Shown: positions 17,653 to 25,659, counted from the stretch's first letter. The stretch is 32,832 nt of DNA from REBR01 sp033721915 (GCA_033721915.1 JAWWAC010000033.1:1-32832); one strand, 5' to 3'. A program made the numbers and translations. Notes: a model not told the origin generated them from the sequence alone.

Positions 17653-17799
17653 CTACTGCAACCGCACCGGGACACGACGTGGTCCCCAGCGCCCGGGGCT
17701 GGCATTGAAGACACCGGAGCACGCTGTGCCGCAGGCATTGCAGCGGCCATCCGGGGTGAGGTTGTAGTCACTGAGCTCACACCAGTCACGCTGCGGCAA
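17653..17799 (-). pseudogene. amrS: remnant: C-terminus of AmmeMemoRadiSam radical-SAM enzyme
   Basis: A 48-codon open stretch ends at TAG (17653-17655, read on the minus strand). It translates as LPQRDWCELSDYNL, then TPDGRCNACGTACSGVF, then GRWGPRRVPVRLQ. This matches the characteristic tail of the radical-SAM member of the AmmeMemoRadiSam system: an RDW..LSDY..L segment, a CxxCG pair and a terminal WGxRRxPVRL. There is no start codon and the frame loses similarity directly upstream of the Leu at 17797-17799, where the opposite-strand amrB remnant begins. The radical-SAM CxxxCxxC core is absent, so it is non-functional. Assignment is from recall of the family tail. Confidence 0.6.
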
Positions 17800-17801
17800 C
17801 C

Positions 17802-17954
17802 CAGGTCCGCCGCCACCCGGGCGATTGTCTCCGGCTCCGCCTGGTCCGCCAACGGGGATATGAGGCCCGCCTGCTCGAGCTGTGCAATTCCGGGGATACC
17901 GCGGGTACGTCCGCCCGGGAGGTGGGTTACGGTGCCTACGTTTTTACGCAATAA
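17802..17954 (+). pseudogene. amrB: remnant: C-terminus of AmmeMemoRadiSam system protein B (Memo family)
   Basis: An open stretch ending at TAA 17952-17954 translates near its end as RGYEARLLELCNSGDTAG, then REVGYGAYVFTQ. Memo-family proteins end with a very similar block (RARLLxxxNSGDTAGxxxxVVGYGAxxF). Only about the last 45-50 residues are present and there is no plausible start. It abuts the amrS remnant on the opposite strand, so the two ends of one gene system have been joined by an inversion-type deletion. Family recognition is by eye. The A-protein (AMMECR1) could not be found. Confidence 0.55.
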
Positions 17955-18226
17955 GCCGTCCTTTCCGTCACTTTCAGTCTCAGGTGATTCCCATTGTGCT
18001 CCCCTCCTGCCAGTGACCCATACGCCATGGAGTTCCCGGCCAATGTCGTGGTTTGGCCTATATTGACCCACCGCGTAAAGCAACTCTGAGAGTCTTTTCA
18101 CCCTAATCAAAAAGCCGATGTGTAAGTCTCTTAAGGTGTCAATCGTTCTGGCGCGCTCCCCATCCGGGCATGCCGTGCGTGCCGCATCGTCAAGACCACA
18201 ACAACAAGAGAACACAGGGCATTCCA
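17955..18226. other. leader region of the large secreted protein gene
   Basis: About 270 bp after the amrB remnant. It is more AT-rich around 18050-18140. No confident promoter was found: a TTGACC at 18063-18068 lacks a matching -10. Confidence 0.35.
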
Positions 18227-21200
18227 ATGACAACCACACCATGGATTCTGGTGGCGCTGCTGGCGGCAGTGTTGGCGTCCACCCCCGTTTCAGCGACTTC
18301 CTTTTGCGATTCCTCAACGTTTCCACCCTGTCTGGCCGCCAATGAGCGGATACAGGCCCACTCCGGGGCTGCCAAAGGCTGGGGCTTGTCCATCAAGGCG
18401 CGACTCCGTCCATTTGCCAGTCCATCCCGTGGCAGCGCTCCCGGGCAATGGTTGCGCAGCATCATTCAGGAGGCGCTGGATCACGGAAATGGCCACCGGT
18501 TTGGGCGGAAAAAGGGCGATGACCCATCAGAGCCGGAACCCCAACCAGAGCCCGAGCCGGCACCAGAGCCCGAGCCGGCACCAGAGCCTGAGCCGACACC
18601 CGAGCCTGAGCCGACACCTGAGCCAGAGCCGACCCCGGTGCCAGAGCCTGAGGCCTTTACCGTCTCTGTCACCAGCAGCAACGGTGGTAGCCTGAGCCCC
18701 GGTGAAAGCCTTGTTGTGACCGGGGGTGAGACCACCCCATTCACGGTGAACATCGATACAGGCTATCAGTTGGCTGAGGTGACGGGCTGTAATGGCCAAC
18801 TCAATGACAACGAGTACACAACCGGTGCCATTACGGAAGACTGCACCGTGAGTGCCCGGTTCGAGTTAATGCAGTACCCGGTCAGCGCCAGTGCCGGTGA
18901 GGGTGGCAGTATCTCCCCGGATGGCACCCAATCCGTTGCCCATGGCGAAACGGCGGGGTTTACCCTTTCAGCGAATGAGGGTTACGAGCTGCAATCGGTC
19001 ACTGGCTGCGATGGCGCTCTGAGTGGCACCACCTATATCACCGGAGCCATCACCCATGCCTGCAGCATCAAAGCCAGCTTCCTTGAGGTGGCGCCGGACC
19101 CGGCCACGGAGGCGTCCGGGCGCAGCAGTGGCGTTATCCGTGATGGCCAGGTCCAGCTCAGTGTGTGGAATGGCAGTGAGTGGGTGAACCAGGGCAACCC
19201 CGTAAGCACGGACGAACAGGGTTATTTCTCACTGGATTACCCCACCACCACCCAGCCGGTGCGACTGGAACTGACCGCCGTTGCCGGCACCATGATGCGC
19301 TGCCCCGTCTCCAGTGGCTGCGGATCCAATGCGGCACTGGGCGAGTTTTTCCCTATCGACCCGGAGACCTTCATGCTCTCGGCCATTGTCCCTGGGGAGC
19401 GTCTGGGTGAGGACACCCAAGTCACCATCAGTCCTCTGACCCATATGGCGGCTTCCTGGGTCAGCGACCTGCCTCTGGGTCCCAGCAATGCGGGGGCCGA
19501 ATTGGCACTGACACGGATTCAGACGCTGTTTGATCTGCAGCGGGACTTTGCCACCCGTCTGCCGGTGGATCTTGTCGAGACCGAAGAGGTGAGCAGTGCC
19601 AGTGACGGGGATCTGCGCCATGCACTGCTGTCCGCCGCCTTCTTCGAGCTGGCCTTCGGCGATGCGGTGCAACAGGCGGTGAGCTATGAACTGGAAACCC
19701 TCCTGGAGGGGGCCGGCCAGATGTTCAGCCTTCTGGGTGGGCAGGTCATTGTCCGTTCCGGGTCCCTGACCGTGGCCGATCTGGAGGCCCTGATCAGCGA
19801 TCTGGGGGGTGACCCGGCGGCTCTTCTGGCGGAATACAATCTGACGGATCTGTCCGTGGCCGGCCTGGACAGCCTGGTCGACGCGGCGGTGAGCCTCACT
19901 GGCCGACTCCCGGAGGAGCGCCGCCAGCCGATGGGGGATTCGCTGCAGGCCCTGTTGTCTCCCTACGGTGAGCGCCTTGTCACCCATCTGGGTGGTACCA
20001 CCGCGGTGGATGAGACGGAGATGCAGCGGGCCATGGTGGTGCTGGATGATCTCGATCACTACCTCCATGCCGCCCGTGAGGGCAGTGACGGAGTCACGGC
20101 GGAGCACCGGGGTCTGGCCTGGCTGACTGACGGGGGGCAGGCCAGCGCGGATACCCAGGCACTGGGTGATGCCGTGGGTGAGGCCTTCGGCTACATCGGC
20201 TCGGCCGCCATCTGCCACCTGATCCGTTCCTACAGCAGCCTGGACAGCTGTATCGCCGGTCTGGATGACTATCCCATCAACGACGGCTATTCCAGCCTGG
20301 AGGTCACCGGTTCAAGCTCGACCCTGTTCGGCAGCAAAATGACGGCCGGCCGGTTAACCCTGGATGGAACCCGCTTTGGCAATCAGGTGGTCAGCCTGGA
20401 GGTGGAGACCTTCAACCTGGGAGAGCTGCTGGAGGGAGACCCCAAGTCGTTTTCCATCCAGGGCACCATTGCCAACGACAGCGCCACCCTGTCACTGGAC
20501 CTGACCCTGTCACTGGATCTGTCCGGCAACCCGGAGGCCAATCAGCATTTCGCCTCCAGAGGGTCCCTGTGGACCTGGTGGACCAGCAATGACGGCGCCA
20601 ATGTGGATGAAGGCGTGGCGCTTCTGCTGGCGGACCTGAACTTCGATATTGACGTGCAGGGCAGTGCCGTTATCACCAGTGCCGACCCGGCCATCGGCCG
20701 CTATGAGCTGACGGATCTGGATGCGGGCATGCTGTTCAACCGCCGGGCGCTCACCCGCGGCGCGCCAGGCCCCTTGCTGGATGCGGCGGTGCATTCCGTG
20801 AACCGCAGCAATCCGGCGGGGGAGACGTTCAGCCACCTTCCCGGGCAGGATGGCTTCCGCCTGACACTGGAGGACCCCATCGAGCTGAAGGTGGCCAATG
20901 CCTTTGACCACCTCGGGCTGCCGCCCATGGAGTTCGAGTCCGGCGGCACACTGGCTGGCTCCACCCCCTTTCTGGAGGTGCTGGGTGAGTACATCAACGC
21001 CGCGCTGGATGAGACTGTGCCGCTGGAGGGGCTGGACGTTGAGCAGCTGACAGAGGGGCTGAGCCTGGATCTGTTCAACATGGATGGCAGCTCCGAGTTG
21101 CGGATTCTGGACCCTTCACGGGGCCACAGGACCTACCGGTTTGCCTCCCAGGATGGCGCCCTGATGGTCAGCCGCCCGGACAGCGAAGAGGAGGCCCTGG

Positions 21201-21430
21201 CGGTGTTCACGACCGGCGTGGCCGGTTATGTCTACCGGGGTGACAGCCTGATCGCCACGGCGCACCTGAGTAACCCCGAAGACGGGCTGCTGCTGAGCCT
21301 GGTGAACGGTGAGCGCCGCAACTATGTGAATGCCGTCACAGAAAGGCAGAGCTGGGAGTCCATCATGGAGACGTTGCGCGGCATCCTGGAGAATATCGCC
21401 GGTTATCTGGCTGTTGAGGGTGGCGAATAA
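18227..21430 (+). CDS. large secreted protein with Pro-Glu linker and two Cys-paired repeat domains
   Basis: 1067 residues. A signal peptide (1-24, MTTTPWILVALLAAVLASTP then VSATS) sends it across the inner membrane; no lipobox or C-terminal anchor is seen. Residues 101-142 form a rigid Pro-Glu linker (EPEPxP units). Two bacterial-repeat domains of InlB-B type follow (144-213 and 216-286), each with FxL..GY.L..VTGC and a second cysteine 18 residues on (C188/C206, C261/C279), likely disulfides. A segment near 315-375 (GVIRDGQVQLSVWNGSEW) looks like a carboxypeptidase-regulatory or prealbumin-type beta domain. The remaining 650 residues are mixed helix and beta, acidic and unrecognised. It is probably cell-surface or periplasmic, possibly adhesive. 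The start ATG 18227 was chosen for the signal peptide. Confidence 0.75.
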   Translation: MTTTPWILVALLAAVLASTPVSATSFCDSSTFPPCLAANERIQAHSGAAKGWGLSIKARLRPFASPSRGSAPGQWLRSIIQEALDHGNGHRFGRKKGDDPSEPEPQPEPEPAPEPEPAPEPEPTPEPEPTPEPEPTPVPEPEAFTVSVTSSNGGSLSPGESLVVTGGETTPFTVNIDTGYQLAEVTGCNGQLNDNEYTTGAITEDCTVSARFELMQYPVSASAGEGGSISPDGTQSVAHGETAGFTLSANEGYELQSVTGCDGALSGTTYITGAITHACSIKASFLEVAPDPATEASGRSSGVIRDGQVQLSVWNGSEWVNQGNPVSTDEQGYFSLDYPTTTQPVRLELTAVAGTMMRCPVSSGCGSNAALGEFFPIDPETFMLSAIVPGERLGEDTQVTISPLTHMAASWVSDLPLGPSNAGAELALTRIQTLFDLQRDFATRLPVDLVETEEVSSASDGDLRHALLSAAFFELAFGDAVQQAVSYELETLLEGAGQMFSLLGGQVIVRSGSLTVADLEALISDLGGDPAALLAEYNLTDLSVAGLDSLVDAAVSLTGRLPEERRQPMGDSLQALLSPYGERLVTHLGGTTAVDETEMQRAMVVLDDLDHYLHAAREGSDGVTAEHRGLAWLTDGGQASADTQALGDAVGEAFGYIGSAAICHLIRSYSSLDSCIAGLDDYPINDGYSSLEVTGSSSTLFGSKMTAGRLTLDGTRFGNQVVSLEVETFNLGELLEGDPKSFSIQGTIANDSATLSLDLTLSLDLSGNPEANQHFASRGSLWTWWTSNDGANVDEGVALLLADLNFDIDVQGSAVITSADPAIGRYELTDLDAGMLFNRRALTRGAPGPLLDAAVHSVNRSNPAGETFSHLPGQDGFRLTLEDPIELKVANAFDHLGLPPMEFESGGTLAGSTPFLEVLGEYINAALDETVPLEGLDVEQLTEGLSLDLFNMDGSSELRILDPSRGHRTYRFASQDGALMVSRPDSEEEALAVFTTGVAGYVYRGDSLIATAHLSNPEDGLLLSLVNGERRNYVNAVTERQSWESIMETLRGILENIAGYLAVEGGE
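18527..18652 (+). repeat. Pro-Glu repeat-coding tract
   Basis: About 42 codons alternating Pro and Glu, interrupted by Gln, Ala, Thr or Val every sixth residue (PEPEPA, PEPEPT). The DNA repeats in 18-bp units and is prone to slippage, so its length may vary between strains. The linker joins the basic N-terminal part to the repeat domains. Confidence 0.8.
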
Positions 21431-21444
21431 TTCAGAGCACAATT

Positions 21445-21494
21445 GTTTCGAAACGATGGTTTCGAAATGAGGGTTTTGAAACGATGATTTCAAG
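21445..21494. repeat. 14-bp tandem repeat containing TTTCGAAA palindromes
   Basis: Units start at 21445 (GTTTCGAAACGATG), 21459 (GTTTCGAAATGAGG) and 21473 (GTTTTGAAACGATG), with a partial fourth at 21487 (ATTTCAAG). Each unit holds a near-perfect 8-10-bp palindrome. It lies 15 bp after the stop of the secreted protein and about 100 bp before the M28 remnant. It could be a regulator-binding array or a slippage repeat. Confidence 0.8.
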
Positions 21495-21595
21495 TAGCCA
21501 GTCAGGGCGGGCAATGGAGTGCATGCGCCGCCCTGTCGGGAGCGAAGGGCCTCTGATCAGGGACCCCTAAGGTCACGGAACAGGGATGAACGACG

Positions 21596-21929
21596 ATGAC
21601 AATCACGACCAACACCCTCAAAGGCGTTGCCACCGCAGTCACTGGTATCATTCTCGGGGTTGCCGTACTGGGTAGCGGGTCCGCCGCCGCCCAGGAACCC
21701 CGGATACCCTCCGACAGCACCATTTACAGCTGGATGTCCCACATTGCCGGTCTGGGTGTGCGCATGCCGGGCACCCATGCCTTACGGGAGGCGTCCCGCT
21801 ATGTCCATGATCATTTTGTGGCCAGCGGACTGGAAAACGTGGGTTATGAACCGGCGGACTCATCATGATGGCAATGCCGTCGATGTGTTTGTGCGGATTG
21901 CGCGGGATCTGAAGTCAGCCGGTTTTTGA
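21596..21929 (+). pseudogene. M28-type peptidase, internally deleted and frameshifted
   Basis: ATG 21596 opens a 90-residue frame with a signal peptide (MTITTNTLKGVATAVTGIIL then GVAVLGSGSAAAQ) and a segment YSWMSHIAGLGVRMPGTHAL, followed by EASRYVHDHFVASGLENVGY. This is typical of the N-terminus of secreted M28 zinc aminopeptidases. The frame stops at TGA 21866-21868. Immediately afterwards, in another frame, AVDVFVRIARDLKSAGF ends at TGA 21927-21929, like an M28 C-terminus. All zinc-ligand regions are missing. The simplest reading is loss of some 300 or more middle codons with a frame change, leaving a dead gene. Confidence 0.6.
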
Positions 21930-21941
21930 GTCCCTGACACA

Positions 21942-21967
21942 AGAGCCCGGCTGTCAGACCGGGCTCT
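21942..21967. terminator. hairpin between convergent genes
   Basis: A perfect 9-bp stem AGAGCCCGG/CCGGGCTCT (21942-21950 and 21959-21967) with an 8-nt loop. It lies between the M28 remnant on the plus strand and the coiled-coil gene on the minus strand, so it probably serves both directions. It lacks a strong T run. Confidence 0.55.
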
Positions 21968-21978
21968 CTATCATTGGG

Positions 21979-22746
21979 TTACCGGCCGGATTCCTCACCA
22001 CGGCTCTGTCCCTTCTGCCGGGCTTCCTGGGCCTGCCTGCGCTCCTCTTCAGCCCGCTTCTGACTCTGCTGGCGCTTCTCCTGGCCTTGCTGGCGGGCCT
22101 CTTCGGCGCGGTTCTGACCCTGCTGACGCTTTTCCTGGCCCTGCTGGCGGGCTTCCTCGGCCCGGTTCTGGCCCTGCTGGCGGGCTTCTTCCGCGCGGTT
22201 CAATCCCTGCTGACGCTTCTCCTGCCCTTGCTGGCGGGCCTCGTCGGCCTGCTCCATGCCCTGTTGACGGCCTTCCCCGGCCCGCTCCTGAGCACTCTCG
22301 CGAGCTTCATCCTCGCGTTCCCGTGCCTCCTCACGTTCCTCTTCGGCCCGTTCCTGAGCGTCCTGTCGAGCTTCATCCTCGCGCTCCCGTGCCTCCTCAC
22401 GTTCCTCTTCGGCCCGCTCCTGAGCGTCCTGGCGAGCCTCATCCTCGCGTTCCATTGCCTCCTGACGCTTTTCTTCGGCCCGCTTCTGGTTCTGCTGGCT
22501 CGGATCATCCTGCGGCGAATCGTTGTCACCGGCCTCCTGACGTTGTTGACGGGCCTGGCTGCGGGCCTCCTGCGCGCGCTTCATGCTGCGCTGGAGAATT
22601 TGTGCCGGGCCCCGAGGCTGTTCCTGGCTGGCCGTCGGGCCGGCTTCATCGCCGGAGTCCCCGGAACTGTCCTGAGCCCAGAGTGACGGCGCACAGAGCA
22701 GCAGGCTCAGGCTGATGGAGGCCAGAAGATAACGCTGATTTTGCAT
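21979..22746 (-). CDS. secreted low-complexity coiled-coil protein
   Basis: 255 residues. A signal peptide (1-24, MQNQRYLLASISLSLLLCAP then SLWA) is followed by an acidic region and then almost entirely Glu, Arg, Gln and Ala. Three 22-residue repeats (EREDEARQDAQERAEEEREE plus AR; 99-164) are followed by AEEARQQGQEKRQQGQNR-type units of 18, 11, 18, 18 and 18 residues (167-249). Unit lengths of 11, 18 and 22 fit a continuous hendecad/heptad coiled coil. No catalytic residues are seen. It is expected in the periplasm as a long alpha-rod, role unknown. ATG 22746 has a perfect AGGAG upstream; a longer reading to 22815 would bury the signal peptide. Confidence 0.75.
   Translation of the reverse strand: MQNQRYLLASISLSLLLCAPSLWAQDSSGDSGDEAGPTASQEQPRGPAQILQRSMKRAQEARSQARQQRQEAGDNDSPQDDPSQQNQKRAEEKRQEAMEREDEARQDAQERAEEEREEAREREDEARQDAQERAEEEREEAREREDEARESAQERAGEGRQQGMEQADEARQQGQEKRQQGLNRAEEARQQGQNRAEEARQQGQEKRQQGQNRAEEARQQGQEKRQQSQKRAEEERRQAQEARQKGQSRGEESGR
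22000..22248 (-). repeat. 18/11-residue coding repeats
   Basis: Five units of 18, 11, 18, 18 and 18 codons encoding AEEARQQGQEKRQQGQNR and variants. DNA identity between units is high, indicating recent duplication. Confidence 0.75.
22255..22452 (-). repeat. three 66-bp coding repeats
   Basis: Three tandem 22-codon units encoding EREDEARQDAQERAEEEREE plus AR. The first two are nearly identical at the DNA level; the third has drifted (ESAQERAGEGRQQ). Confidence 0.8.
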
Positions 22747-22844
22747 GGAATACTCCTGATACGGCGATTGGCAAAAAGGTTGGTCGGCAGCGATGCCCCA
22801 CCACCGGGAGATCATCGGGCCATCGCAGCCAGAATGTGATTACC

Positions 22845-22873
22845 CTTATGACGCTAAAAATGAGCAGCGTCAA
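22845..22873 (-). promoter_or_regulatory. candidate sigma-70 promoter of the coiled-coil gene
   Basis: On the minus strand, TTGACG (22868-22873) is separated by exactly 17 bp from CATAAG (22845-22850), about 100 bp upstream of the coiled-coil start. Five and four of six consensus positions match. It suggests the gene can be transcribed apart from the upstream glycosyltransferase. Confidence 0.45.
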
Positions 22874-22918
22874 CAGGCTGCCTTGATGACAGGGGAGTGG
22901 CAACCGGACCTGGACGGA

Positions 22919-25153
22919 TTATTGTCTGTCTCGGGCTCTGGCCGCCAGCACGCTGGCATAGATGAATTTCACATCCCGTGCGAAGGGTTCGATGTCGTAG
23001 CTGGCGGCAAAACGACGGGCATTGACCGAGAGCTCCTGGCGCAATGGCGCGTCCTCCATCAATGTCTGGACCTTCTGCCGCCATTGCTGGCGGTTCTCCG
23101 GTGTCTGGTAGCCGTTGTAGCCCTGCTGAATCACATCATCCACACCGCTGGCCCTGACGGCCACCACCGGCAGTCCCGCGGACATGGCCTCCAGTATCAC
23201 CATACCCTGGGTCTCGGATTTGGAGGCAAACACGAACAGATCCCCCAGGCTGTACCACAGGGCCATCTCACTGGGGGGTACCGAGCCCACCAGGCGCACA
23301 CAGTCACTCAGTCCCAGTGCCTCCAGCCGTCCCTGCAGCCTTTCCCGCTCATGCCCCTCACCGATAACCAGCCACTGGAAGGGCTTTTCCGTGTTGTCCC
23401 GCAGTTCGGCCATGGCATCAATCATGAAATCGATGTTCTTCTCGTTGGACAGGCGGCAGACACTGATCAGGGTGACTTCCTCACGATTCACCCCCAGGGA
23501 TGCCTTGAGGGCCTGCACCTCGCCGGGGTCAACGCGTTGGAAACGCTGGTACTCGATGCCCGTGGGCTGGACAAAAATGGCGCTCTTCACCCCGATCACC
23601 CGCAGGTAATCCTCCGACGAGTAAGTCGGCACAATGACGCCGTCGCACTTGTTGGCAAAACGACGTACCAGTGCATGGGATATCAGGTTGCGGAACAGCA
23701 CCGATGGCAGCGGGACAAAGTGGGCATAGTGTTCCAGCCGGGTATGGTAGGTGTACACCGCCGGCACATTGAGCCGCTTGGCCAGGAAAAGCCCCAGTGA
23801 GCCCACCCAGATGGGATGGTGGAGGTGGACAATGTCGGGTTTGAAGCGGCGTATGCGTCGCCAGGCACCGGGCTGGAAAATATTGGCCATGCGGAATTCG
23901 CCCTTGATCCCCATGGTCAGCATATTGGGCAGTCGCAGCACCTGAGTCTGCTTATCCTTGCTGTTTTCCTCCTTATGCTGCGGGTAAAGGGGAGCCACGA
24001 TCAGCAGCTGGTTGCCCAGCTTGCTGAGCCCTCGCTTGAGCCGCTCTATGGAGATGGGCACGCCGCCAATAAAGGGCAGGTAATTATTGGTGAACATGGC
24101 CACCTTCAGTGGCGGCTCCAGCCAGGGCGTTGGGTCAATGCTGTAATCCGGGTAGTAATCCCGGTCCACGAACACCAGGTTGTACAGCCGTATGACCAGC
24201 GCCACCAGGGCACAGAGAATCAGCAGAAAGTTGGTGAAGCTGACATAAAACAGGGAGTAGATAAAAAACCACAGGTTTTCCAGCCAGCGCCTGACGGTGC
24301 CAGGGCTTCTCTCCAGTGTCACCGGCTCAATGCCGACGCGTCCATTCTCCACCGTGACGCTGACATAGTGGTAGAAGCTGTCCTGGGTGTTGAGTATCAG
24401 GCCACCGGCACCGCCGGTGGTGATAAAGCGGGTGCCATGGCGTGTCTTGTCCGAGTAGACGGGCAGGTTGGCGGAAAACACCGCGTCCACCTCATACTCC
24501 TGTATCAGTGCCATCAGCCCTTCCCGGAACGCCTCTGGCTGAAGGTAGCTGTTCTCGTCTTCGAAAATGGCCGGCAGTGATACCGGCAACAACGGATGGG
24601 CGCTGAACAGGAAAATATGCTCTGCCGCATTGCGGGAAAACAGCTCACGAAGCCACTTCAGCTGCCATTGCCAGTCGGTTTTGCCGGTACTGTCGAGAAA
24701 GACAAAGCGGCTGTCATCCTGGCGGAAACTGTAATGGTAGGGGCCGTAATACTCGTAAAAGCGGAAACTGCCGAAGCCTTCGAACTCATGGGGGCCAAAG
24801 GTCAGCAGATAGGGCAGTTCCAGTTTCTGCAGTGTGCCATGCAGTGCCCGATGCTTGTCCTCACCGCCGGTACCGCTGACCGCATTGCCGGCGGAAATCA
24901 GGAAGTCCAGTCCGCTCTGGTTGAGCCTGGGGATCATGCGCTTCTCGAAAACGCCGATGGAGTTGTTGATGTTGCCGACCACCGCGAAGCGGTAAGAGTC
25001 ACGCCCCTTCAGGCGGCTCTCGATGGCGGAAAGCTGCTCTGTATGGAGGCTGTGGAAGTCCGGCCGGAAGAGATTCAGGTAGGTCTTGTACCCCAGCACC
25101 AGCACCAGCAGGCTGAGGTAGAACGCCAGTTTTAGAATGCCGCGTCGATTCAC
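22919..25153 (-). CDS. GT4 glycosyltransferase fused to a membrane-anchored degenerate metallophosphoesterase
   Basis: 744 residues. Transmembrane helix 1 lies at about 8-22. A calcineurin-like phosphoesterase fold follows (about 52-280) in which every metal motif is altered: FAVVGNINNS for the D-x-H site, ISAGNAVSG for GDxx, FGPHEF for GNHE, and FSAHPLL and FSANLPVY for the late histidines. Helix 2 (about 295-327) leads to a complete GT4 glycosyltransferase (348-740) with FTNNYLPFIGGVPISIERL, VHLHHPIWVG, VYTYHT, CRLSNEKNIDFMIDAM and the donor-site SETQGMVILEAMSAGLPVVA. Predicted topology puts the dead phosphoesterase in the periplasm and the transferase in the cytoplasm. The substrate is probably a membrane lipid or surface glycan. 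GTG 25153 has AGGGAG upstream; a TTG at 25198 is less likely. Confidence 0.8.
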   Translation of the reverse strand: MNRRGILKLAFYLSLLVLVLGYKTYLNLFRPDFHSLHTEQLSAIESRLKGRDSYRFAVVGNINNSIGVFEKRMIPRLNQSGLDFLISAGNAVSGTGGEDKHRALHGTLQKLELPYLLTFGPHEFEGFGSFRFYEYYGPYHYSFRQDDSRFVFLDSTGKTDWQWQLKWLRELFSRNAAEHIFLFSAHPLLPVSLPAIFEDENSYLQPEAFREGLMALIQEYEVDAVFSANLPVYSDKTRHGTRFITTGGAGGLILNTQDSFYHYVSVTVENGRVGIEPVTLERSPGTVRRWLENLWFFIYSLFYVSFTNFLLILCALVALVIRLYNLVFVDRDYYPDYSIDPTPWLEPPLKVAMFTNNYLPFIGGVPISIERLKRGLSKLGNQLLIVAPLYPQHKEENSKDKQTQVLRLPNMLTMGIKGEFRMANIFQPGAWRRIRRFKPDIVHLHHPIWVGSLGLFLAKRLNVPAVYTYHTRLEHYAHFVPLPSVLFRNLISHALVRRFANKCDGVIVPTYSSEDYLRVIGVKSAIFVQPTGIEYQRFQRVDPGEVQALKASLGVNREEVTLISVCRLSNEKNIDFMIDAMAELRDNTEKPFQWLVIGEGHERERLQGRLEALGLSDCVRLVGSVPPSEMALWYSLGDLFVFASKSETQGMVILEAMSAGLPVVAVRASGVDDVIQQGYNGYQTPENRQQWRQKVQTLMEDAPLRQELSVNARRFAASYDIEPFARDVKFIYASVLAARARDRQ

Positions 25154-25659
25154 CAGGTCTCCCTGCGCCAGAGTGTGCTTGCTTCGAGTGCCACCCAATG
25201 GGCAGCCGGGTTATCCGGATGCAGAATACTGACTCGCTCCAACATCCCTTACGGGGGTAGTGTCGCATGGATTCACAGGGCTGATGGGGTCAGCTGTCAC
25301 AGACCATCGGGATCCCGGCGCTTTGCGCTGTCTTGCCTGGACTCCTGGGTGGTTTCCGGAAGATGGCCAGCGTTGTTTTTCGGAAGTGGGGATTGTATCG
25401 CCTGAATCAGGGGGACTGTCCAGCGCGTTTTAGGCTTTGCGTCATTCTTTGGTGAGCCGGGGGAGAAAACGTCGATTGATCGGTTGCAGTCTGCCTCCCC
25501 TGAAGGCAAAGATGCGAACAGGGCGTTTTCCCGTGACGGCACCCCGTCTGCCAGACAGTGCGTGTTTCAGCGGGAACCATGCGGGCCGAAACAGGGTGGT
25601 TTCGGAAGGCGCTGATCGTCTTACGAAAGGACCAACAGGGAGATTCCAGGGAGGGAATC
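25154..25659. other. gene-free region between divergent genes
   Basis: About 506 bp separating the glycosyltransferase fusion (minus) and the transposase (plus). It contains a 10-bp palindrome CGGGATCCCG near 25308-25317 but no gene, terminator or clear promoter that I can support. The repeat motifs found downstream of the transposase were not found here. Confidence 0.4.

Noticed and set aside
17460..18326. A 288-codon minus-strand open frame across the amrS/amrB scar
   Set aside because: It is in a different frame from the recognisable amrS tail, overlaps the end of the glycosyltransferase-like gene and the start of the secreted protein, and has no family features.
18527..18652. CRISPR-like or minisatellite array at the Pro-Glu tract
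   Set aside because: The repeat is in frame, codes for a Pro-Glu linker within an intact gene, and has no spacers.
19229..20218. A 329-codon minus-strand open frame inside the large secreted protein gene
   Set aside because: The plus-strand gene has a signal peptide, coherent domains and a continuous 1067-codon frame; the antisense frame is compositional.
22000..22452. CRISPR array from regular repeats
   Set aside because: Units are contiguous coding repeats of 66 or 54 bp without unique spacers.
22087..22686. A 199-codon plus-strand frame rich in Leu and Phe that looks like a membrane protein
   Set aside because: It is the complement of the Glu/Arg/Gln repeats, which automatically reads as Leu/Phe/Ala. 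The minus frame has the ribosome site and signal peptide.
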